Assembly: GCA_934047225.1 (NCBI GenBank)
Contig: OW203998.1
Coordinates: forward strand, 17,251,280-17,315,279
Reading direction: 5' to 3'
DNA: 64,000 bases
Source of the DNA: Ypsolopha sequella
Lineage: Eukaryota; Arthropoda; Insecta; Lepidoptera; Ypsolophidae
Shown here: one piece after another, positions 56,871-64,000 of the stretch
How the letters are laid out: every line of letters starts with the position of its first letter
Position numbering within the stretch: position 1 is the stretch's first letter
The notes under the pieces: model-generated
What the model was told of the DNA's origin: nothing
The model's database searches: none
Seen by the model: only the letters and a program-made list of their open reading frames with translations
Position numbers and translations under genes: made by a program

Positions 56871-58828
56871 AAATGGAAAATGGCAAGGGTAAAACCTCTA
56901 CCAAAAAGTTCCACTGTAGAAGACTTAAGGGACTTACGCGCTATAAGTATTTTACCGGTTTTATCGAAGGTAATCGAAAGAGTTGTATGTTCTCAACTGA
57001 CCAAATTTCTCGAGAGCAAGTCAATTCTTCCAGCAATACAGTCAGGTTTTCGTAGTCAGCATGGAACCGCCACTGCTTTAGCAAATGTCACAGATGATAT
57101 CCTAACTGCGTCAGATTCGGGAATGGGTAGCACCCTAGTACTACTTGATTTCTCCCGGGCATTTGACTGCCTTAGTCCAGATTTATTGTTGGCGAAAATG
57201 TCATACTATGGAATCTCGCAGTCAGCTTGTGAATGGTTCGGATCCTTTCTTACTGATAGGCAACAATATGTTGTGATCGAAGATGAGCAAGGTAATATTA
57301 AACAATCACAGATAAAACCTATACTACGAGGATGCCCACAAGGATCAATTTTAAGTCCCCTTTTATTCATTCTGTATACTTCAGATCTGATTACAAAACT
57401 TAAACATTGCAAAGTTCACATGTATGCTGATGATACACAATTGTACCACTCATTCAAGCACCAAAATACAAACGAAGCAGTACAAAAAATAAATAAAGAT
57501 CTCGAAGTTGTATTTCAATGGACCAAAAAGAACGCTTTATTACTCAATCCAACTAAATCTAAATACATTATCCTTGGTACTAAACGTCAATGCGAACAAA
57601 TAGTAGAAAACAAACCCGATATTCGAATTAACGAGAAAAGTGTGGAGAGAGTTCTTAAAGCCAAAATCCTAGGTCTGCTTATGGATAGTGAACTCAGATT
57701 TGAAGACCATATAAATCTAAAAATAAGAACGGCATTTTTTCGTTTAAAGGTTTTGTATGGAATCCGAGACTACTTGAAAACCGAAGTAAGAGTAATCTTA
57801 ACCGAATCGCTTGTTCTCTCCATTTTTAATTACTGCGATACAGTTTATGGGCCGAGACTTTTCGGCAAAACTAGCAATGCAATACAAAGGGTACAAAATG
57901 CATGTGCAAGATTTTGTTACGGTATACCCCGACGATCACACATAACTCCGTTTCTATGCGAAAAGAAAATTCTTAAAATGGAAGGTCGCCGAGAACTACA
58001 TCTTGCAGGCATGGTGCATAAAATAGTGCATACGATGCGTCCAGAATATTTACTTTGTAAATTTAAATGGCTGGGAGACGAACACAGCAAATTTACAAGA
58101 AGCAAAGTCATACATAAAATGAGTATCCCTAAACATAAAACCGCAAATTTTCAGGCAGGGTTCAAGTTTGCAGCGTCAAAGGTGTGGAACGATTTGCCAC
58201 CCCCACTCAAAGACAATATACCCTATAATTCATTTAAGTTTAAATTAAAATGCACCTTACTTGATAAACAAATTGCAGTAGCAAAGACAAAATACAAAAT
58301 AAAACATGGAAAATCAAAAATTATACGTTAGTTCTAGCTGACGTACCCGATGAGTAAGTGATGATAGATTTATTGTATTACTAACATCAATATCAATAAG
58401 ATATACATATATGCCTATACAAATACTTATATATTTTTAAATATATTATTTATCACAGACACTGCACGCACTACACTACTTTAAATACCTCTGTACTTTA
58501 ATAAGTTTAAAATGTACACTGTTTTGTAATTATTATTATTCCTTTTCTCACTTTTATTTTTTGTGTTGAATTTTTACACGTCCTTCTGCGCCTTTATTTG
58601 ATTTTTTTTTCTAAATTATGTCCTCTGTCTGGGGTATGCTGAAAATCAGCGCTGCTCGATTTCTATGAGATCGGCAGCTTTGCTGAGCATGCTACCATTT
58701 GCCAGAAATGTTTAAAACTTGTTTTTTCTTCTATTTTAACCTTTGTATAATTTTAATGTGTTTAGTTTTAAGTATTTTTTTGGCAATAAACCTTTTTTAC
58801 TTTACTTTACTTTACTTTACTTTACACG
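56871..58828 (+). mobile_element. 5'-truncated LINE with (TTTAC)n tail
   Basis: Starts abruptly inside the reverse transcriptase, just after an (AAAATG)n run (56851-56875), carries one long frame and a 3' UTR of about 490 bp, and ends in six TTTAC-type units at 58797-58826. The family differs from the LINE at 51-53.6 kb. Confidence 0.85.
56880..58331 (+). CDS. LINE reverse transcriptase, N-terminus missing
   Basis: 483 open codons. The first residues MARVKPLPKSS and DLRDLRAISILPVLSKVIER are the finger region of a LINE reverse transcriptase, so the ATG is internal and arises at the truncation point. Motifs: SGFRSQHGTATAL (55-67), LLDFSRAFDCLSP (88-100), GCPQGSILSP (151-160), catalytic YADD (182-185), then NPTKSKYIILG and the thumb (AKILGLLMDSELRFEDHI), to a basic tail KHGKSKIIR. 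DLRAISIL replaces the usual DLRPISIL. The endonuclease and ORF1 are absent. The frame is undamaged, which suggests a young insertion, but the copy cannot move itself. It belongs to a CR1/Jockey-like group by motif style; the clade is not assigned. Confidence 0.9.
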   Translation: MARVKPLPKSSTVEDLRDLRAISILPVLSKVIERVVCSQLTKFLESKSILPAIQSGFRSQHGTATALANVTDDILTASDSGMGSTLVLLDFSRAFDCLSPDLLLAKMSYYGISQSACEWFGSFLTDRQQYVVIEDEQGNIKQSQIKPILRGCPQGSILSPLLFILYTSDLITKLKHCKVHMYADDTQLYHSFKHQNTNEAVQKINKDLEVVFQWTKKNALLLNPTKSKYIILGTKRQCEQIVENKPDIRINEKSVERVLKAKILGLLMDSELRFEDHINLKIRTAFFRLKVLYGIRDYLKTEVRVILTESLVLSIFNYCDTVYGPRLFGKTSNAIQRVQNACARFCYGIPRRSHITPFLCEKKILKMEGRRELHLAGMVHKIVHTMRPEYLLCKFKWLGDEHSKFTRSKVIHKMSIPKHKTANFQAGFKFAASKVWNDLPPPLKDNIPYNSFKFKLKCTLLDKQIAVAKTKYKIKHGKSKIIR

Positions 58829-58913
58829 ATTTCAAACTAAAAGTGATAAATATCGCTTTCGCTAACATCGGTAAAAAAAGGAATTTTTCAAAAATTCAAA
58901 AAGTTTAGTCTTG

Positions 58914-58990
58914 AGACCTGGATAGCTCAGAGGTTAGAGCAATCGCCCGGTAAGCGAGAGGTCCCGGGTCTGAATCCCGGTTCAGAGCTC
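58914..58990 (+). tRNA. tRNA-like sequence, probably pseudogene or SINE head
   Basis: Box A-like TAGCTCAGAGG and box B-like GGTCTGAATCC. It folds into a D arm (GCTC/GAGC), an anticodon arm with loop CCGGTAA (anticodon GGT would read threonine) and a good T arm (CCGGG/CCCGG, 7-nt loop). The acceptor stem pairs poorly (about five of seven), position 33 is C instead of U, and box B has swapped bases. It lies about 90 bp after the LINE tail. Confidence 0.4.
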
Positions 58991-59529
58991 CTCACAACCA
59001 GATTTACTTTTCTTTCTGCATTTCTATACTGCAATGATATAATGTTAATTTATATCTCCTTGCGATGGATAAATCGCCAAGTGCTCACACATAGAAATTT
59101 ATTTCTGTCATAGTTTCAAAAAGTTTAGTGCTTTGCAATAACAAATAAATCAGTTGCCATAAAAAATATACTGCTATTTCACTACAGGAGACGAGCTTAT
59201 TGGGCCGCTGGACTGCCATATTTTTTTTTATTACTATTTTAGCGGTTAGAATTAAGAAGGTTTATTTTATTTCCTCTAACTAACCACAATATGTGGCCCC
59301 TGACAATGACAATTATTTGTGCCAAGCAATGCGAGCGGCATGTAGGTAAACACGTGATTTGGTCAAGCCTCACGATCGAATCTTGGCAAGATATGCAGCG
59401 ATGCCAAATATCACCGATAGTTGGTACTTACTACGAATTCTACCGAAATATGTATTGTGCATAAATCTAAATTAACCGCTAACAAATGGCTAAAATGTAA
59501 AAGTATACGATAATATTAAATAATATACG
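58991..59529. other. Spacer, nothing recognised
   Basis: No gene. The DNA after the tRNA-like head (TCCTCACAACCAGATTTAC...) could be a SINE body, but I find no second copy in this window. Confidence 0.35.
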
Positions 59530-59700
59530 TATTAAAGCCGATTCTGAAGGCTTTAATTTTAGTTTTAATGCTGTCAAAACTAAATTTCCTTCATTGCATA
59601 ATAGTTCATAAGTGTTAACAACAGAAGCTAAATTACACTGGAAGAATGTTGGTTTTGACAGCGCTAAAACTAAAATGAAAGCCTTCAGAATCGGCATTAG
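59530..59700. mobile_element. Palindromic MITE, 171 bp
   Basis: Left ATTAAAGCCGATTCTGAAGG, right reverse-complement CTAATGCCGATTCTGAAGGC. The arms pair for about 50 bp, including TTTTAGTTTTAATGCTGTCA. Non-coding; the 72-codon minus frame over it is incidental. Confidence 0.75.
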
Positions 59701-60339
59701 TAATTATTCATCAAAAAGAAGAAAATAGCAAAGCGCTAATTTATATTCTCTGGTATTATGATATCTATGATTTTTGCAGGCCTTCCTTAGGCGCACAGCG
59801 GCTTTGCATTTATAACCCGAAGACTTACTATCATAAAGTTGAAAATGCGCGCGAAACGATTCAGAACCAGTCTAGTTTTAAGATTAAAATCGACTAAAAT
59901 TACAATATTGTATTTAAGTAATTTTTGAACTTACAACGGTTAATAAACAAGATTGTCGTATTGATAGTAAAATATGACACATAAAAATCAAATGGATTAA
60001 ACACAAAACCAAAAAAACACTCAAAAAGAGACTATTTTCAACAATAAAATCTATCGGGCGAAAGTTTTCCAATTTGGTAAGGCTACATACAAAGGCAAGA
60101 TAAAGATGTGGAAAACTTATATATAAAAGTTTCATATTGATTGCGTCTGTGGTAGATTCAGTACATCATTCAAAAACTGTTGAAAAAGGTAGGCCTCCTC
60201 TTAATTCTGTTAAAACTACGGGGATCGCCTTGCTCCGCTCCGCTTCGCTCGGCTCCCTTTATTTATTTACGTTGACCTAACACGCTCCTCCTCGCTCCGC
60301 CCGTCGCATCGTTGCGTTGTACCTAATACAAAAGGAACC
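59701..60339. other. Spacer with a GC-rich repeat scrap
   Basis: 60225-60320 has GCTCCGCTCCGCTTCGCTCG and CTCCTCCTCGCTCCGCCCGT, the complement of the motif at 35550-35620. It probably forms the 5' part of the following GGTTCCG-family copy. No gene. Confidence 0.4.
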
Positions 60340-61122
60340 TTTATGTTGAGACTCCGTTGTCCGTCCGTCCGTATGTCACAGCCTCATAACTTTAGCACCG
60401 TGAAAGATAAGGCCTAAATTTGGCATAAAAATAGCATTAATTGGCCCACATATTACGGTGTAGAAAAAAATAAGAAAAATTTTAAACTGTTTAAAATATT
60501 TCCAAAATAAAAGTAAGAAAAATAAAAAATATCATCCTAAAAATACAATATGGCTATCGAATTGTAGATATTGAAATGGTTATTGTAAAAACATAAACTT
60601 TTACTATATTTACTGGCACTGATTTCGAGAAATCTTTAAAAAACCATGAAAATATTTATGCCCCCCCCCCCCTTATCACAGAAACTGGTACACCGAAAAA
60701 TGTGAAAAAAAAACGATTATATATCATAACTGGCCAGTTACAGGAAAACTATTGCGATGAAAATAAAATTGAGCACAAATGAAAAATATAAAAAAATAAG
60801 AAAAATAAATTAAAAAAATATTCTATAAAAATACAATATGGGTATCTAATTGCAGGTATTAAAAATCTCGTTGTAAAAATACATAGTTTGGCTATATTTA
60901 ATTGCATTTATTTCGATAAATCCCTGAAAAGCCATAAAAAATTGTAATTGGGGCTCCTTATCTGTAAAACTGTGGACCAAAAAATATGAAAAAAATCATG
61001 GTAATATGTGTTTACGTAAAGATTACAGGAAAAATAAAGGGTTGAGGAATTCATGAAAAAAATAACAAAATTAAATTTACCCTAGGTACGCTAGTCTGAC
61101 TCGCACTTGGCCGGTTTTTTTT
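60325..61122 (+). repeat. GGTTCCG-family repeat, long plus-strand copy
   Basis: AAAAGGAACCTTTATGTTGA then CCGTTGTCCGTCCGTCCG, TAACTTTAGCACCGTG, two internal similar blocks as at 11780-12522, and the terminus GACTCGCACTTGGCCGG plus a T run. Closest to 11780-12522. Confidence 0.7.
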
Positions 61123-62004
61123 TATAAATAAACAGTTACTAAAATATGGACGATATAAGTTCAGGAATATATAGTCATACATAACAAGTAAAATCACCAA
61201 CTGCTTTATATATTTTGCCAAGTTCAAAGTAGAGTTAAAATGACATGGTTCGTAGTAAAATAAAAATTAACTCGATCCTACAATAAAGAAATCTATCTTA
61301 AAAATAGGATCCTAAATCCTAACTCACTTATTAATAGGTTTTCCAATGTATTCTCTATAATGATATTAATAATATGGAAAGTACTGAGCATACTTACAAA
61401 AAATAATGTAAATAATATAGGAGATAACTCTGGTTCCTCTTAGTTCTAATCAGTCTCAATCTCTCAGTTTCTGATATCTCTTTTTTACTTACTTGTCATA
61501 CATTGCAATATCAAATGTTCTAGTATTGGGACTACCCGATCAATACTTCCTTGCATTGCCAATTTGAAGCTTTCAGTAACAGACGGATATGCCCTCCACT
61601 ACACTCCACGTGTCAATCGAGCTAAATCAGCTCAAAACAACCCAAGGATCAACTGTGCCAAGCAGCGTCTTCCTACACTAAGTCGCAAGGGGTCCTATGT
61701 ATAAGCAAGTAGTAAGCTAAGTAGTAGAGTCCCGTTTGTCATCCTTCGGGTACGGAACCATAAACACTTTCGTTAATTGTACTTTCTAGAAAAGCCGCAG
61801 TCGTTTGTTTGCTACTAAAAACCAGATGGCGCTACTTGTATATTACATCACGATATCGTTTGATCTTTCTCAAAATACATTACCCATCATGTAGGTAAGC
61901 TGTGAATCGAAGTTTCCAAGTTTTTATTATTTTTGTGAGGATTTCTCGATTGGAGGATCCTGTTGTCAGAGTCAGAGACGGTAATCAGGGTCCGTAGTAC
62001 CTAA
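61123..62004. other. AT-rich spacer, nothing recognised
   Basis: No gene or repeat that I can support. Confidence 0.4.
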
Positions 62005-62379
62005 AAGGTACAAAAGGAACCTTTATGGTGAGACTCCGTTGTCCATCCGTCCGTCATAACTTTGTTCAAAATATTTTCAAAACAAAAGTGAGAAAAATAA
62101 AAACTATTATTCTAAAATTACAGTATGGGTATAAAATTTAAGATATTAAAAAGCTGACTGCAAAAATAATATACTTTTACTAAATTTACTGGCACTGGTT
62201 TCGAGAAATCTTTGAAAAACCACAAAAATATGAGTGTTCCGAAAATATGTGTGAACCGAAAAATATGGAAATAATGTCGATTGTAGATCATAAATTCATA
62301 ACTGATCAATTACAGGAAAACTATAGCAATTAAAAAAAATGATCGCAAATGAGAAATATAAAAAAGAAGTAATATAACT
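62005..62379 (+). repeat. GGTTCCG-family repeat, plus-strand copy lacking its 3' end
   Basis: AAAAGGAACCTTTATGGTGA and CCGTTGTCCATCCGTCCG, then the body. It stops where the minus-strand copy begins. Confidence 0.6.
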
Positions 62380-62932
62380 AAAAAAACCGGCCAAGTGCGA
62401 GTTAGACTCGCGTACCTAGGGTTCCGTAATGTGGATGATACATTTAATTTTGTATTTTTTTTTTGTGAATTTCTCAACCGCTTTATTTTTCCTGTAATCT
62501 TTACTTAAACAAATGTTACCATGATTTTTTTCATATTTTTTGATCCACCAGTTTTGGAGGTAAGGGGTTGGGACATACATATATTTGGGGTTTTTTAAAG
62601 ATTTCTCCAAACCAGTGCCAGTAAATACAGTAAAAGAATAAACTTTTACAATTAACTTTTTAATATCTATAATTTGATACCCATATTGTATTTTTAGGAT
62701 AGTATTTTTTTATTTTTCTCACTTTTGTTTTGGAAATATTTTTAACAATTTCAAATTTTTCATGTATTATTTTATACCGTTATATGTGGACAAATTAATG
62801 CTATTTTCATGTCTTTATCTTTAACGGTGCTAAAGTTATGAGGCTGTAACGTACGGACGGACGGACGGACAACGGAGTCTTACCATAAGGTTCCTTTTGT
62901 ACCTTTTAGGTACTACAGAACCCTAAAAAACA
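62380..62932 (-). repeat. GGTTCCG-family repeat, minus-strand copy
   Basis: Begins AAAAAACCGGCCAAGTGCGA (complement of the family terminus) and ends GGTACTACAGAACCCTAAAA. It abuts the plus-strand copy, giving a tail-to-tail inverted pair of about 0.9 kb. Confidence 0.7.
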
Positions 62933-63191
62933 TTGGCATACACAAGCTGACTTTATGAATTTTGAGTGGGATGGCATCTTGTAAATTTTCATTTGTTGTA
63001 GAATTTATTTTTTTTTAAATATAAATTGATTAGTTTTATTACAAAGGGTTTCTATCCCGATCAGGGTTTTAACTCTGGGGCTTCTTTACCACACCCGAGG
63101 CGTCTATCCCGATAAGGAGAGGTAATTTTGAAATCTTAAAATCTCCTTGATTTTTATAGTTTTCCAAATTATATTATTTATTGCTGTAGAC

Positions 63192-63634
63192 CAGGGTTTC
63201 TTAAACTGGGGTCCATGGACCCCCAAGGGGCCCGTTGCGTGAGTGCTAGGGGTCCGTGGCATGATCTCTGATACCGAACGCTGCACAGTGCTATTGTATC
63301 CTTACCGCACAAGTGAAAATGAATATAATACAACGAAAATATGTATTGATACCATCAATATGAACGAAACATTAGGCTATATAACATACACAATACAAAA
63401 ACTTTAAAACAAACCTTTGTTACTTTTCGGTGACAAGTGGAAGTAAATATTTCTTTTCGTGATTGTTCGTGCTCGGTTTAATAGAAATGTAAGTTTAAAA
63501 CATAATTACTTAATTTATTTTTCAATTTATTAAAAAGTTTTAATTGCTTTCTATGTAATCAGGTTTGGAAGGGGTCCATCAGTTTTTGAAATTTTGCAAG
63601 GGGTCCGTGACTACCAAAAGTTCAAGAACCCTTG
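63192..63634. mobile_element. hAT-type MITE copy 2 (443 bp), perfect 8-bp target duplication
   Basis: CTGTAGAC flanks it on both sides (63184-63191, 63635-63642). Left CAGGGTTTCTTAAACTGGGG, right end AAGTTCAAGAACCCTTG. Same interior as 46918-47513 but without the 185-bp insert, so it marks that empty site. No transposase. Confidence 0.88.
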
Positions 63635-63808
63635 CTGTAGACAAAGGACTAAACTTACCGAACACTGGCAAAGCATTTAAAAAGCGGTCATAATCTCAAT
63701 CATATTCAAAATCTAAGACATCTATCCTGGACATATATCCTATATCAATGTAATCCCACCGTACATCATACATGTGAGTAGATGAAAAAAATGAAAATGA
63801 AAATGAAA

Positions 63809-64000
63809 ATAGTAGTTTATGCTACTAGGGCGAAAAGGAATAAATTACGAGGACGATTTAAAACACGAGCGTAGCGAGTGTTTTAAACGTAACCGAGTAT
63901 TTATTGCTTTTACGCCCGTGTATCATACTACGTTTTTCAATGCATAGTGTGAGGAAATGAAAACAAATATAATCTTGTGAACTTTAAATTATGGTTGGCT
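63809..64000 (+). repeat. Dispersed repeat family C copy 4, cut by the window end
   Basis: TAGTAGTTTATGCTACTAGG, hairpin with AAAACACGAGCGTAGCGAG, and the start of the body. It follows directly after an (AAAATG)n run. Confidence 0.7.

Noticed and set aside
1..64000. CRISPR arrays, operons, bacterial promoters and riboswitches
   Set aside because: The sequence is eukaryotic and repeat-rich; no regularly spaced short repeats or bacterial gene organisation were seen.

Overview
This is an AT-rich, repeat-dominated stretch of insect nuclear DNA, most likely from a moth or butterfly. The argument for Lepidoptera rests on family recognition from memory: SINE-like repeats with a tRNA-type head, repeats that begin GGTTCCG, carry CTGTCCGTCCGTC and end in CTTGGCCGGTTTTT, LINE 3' tails made of short tandem repeats ((ATTC)n, (TTTAC)n, (ATTCT)n), and C-terminal scraps of RTE-type LINEs. 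I see no convincing host protein-coding gene. Every long open frame belongs to a transposable element.

Layout. 1-14 kb: AT-rich spacer with inverted-repeat elements (MITEs), a 150-bp-arm foldback (6.4-6.8 kb) and a SINE interrupted by a LINE 3' fragment (9.2-9.7 kb). 14.4-17.9 kb: a nearly complete LINE on the minus strand with an N-terminal C2H2 finger, a YLDD reverse transcriptase and a C-terminal CCHC plus restriction-like endonuclease. One in-frame TGA cuts about 63 codons from its end. 19-34 kb: many MITEs, several nested, among them a large group that ends in TTAAGGC and sits at TTAA sites, and a foldback element with a GC-rich, possibly captured interior (23.8-24.4 kb). 34-48 kb: more MITEs, an exact-looking 253-bp tandem duplication, and two hAT-type MITEs with perfect 8-bp target duplications. 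One of these holds a 185-bp insert that carries a hammerhead-like motif. 48.6-49.9 kb: a full-length but broken mariner. 50-54 kb: a MITE with 9-bp target duplications, then a Tc1-type MITE split by a 5'-truncated LINE with a 709-residue open frame. 55-59 kb: three LINE fragments, including a 483-codon reverse-transcriptase frame, then a tRNA-like sequence. 59-64 kb: further repeats and a third hAT-type MITE.

Functionally the window is a transposon graveyard with some young insertions. The two truncated LINE frames and the REL-type LINE frame are still long and open, the mariner is dead, and most other elements are non-autonomous. The items most worth following up are the hammerhead-like insert (47071-47255), the hairpin insert at 25434-25551, the TTAAGGC MITE group with its nesting, and the possible gene-capture element at 23835-24373.
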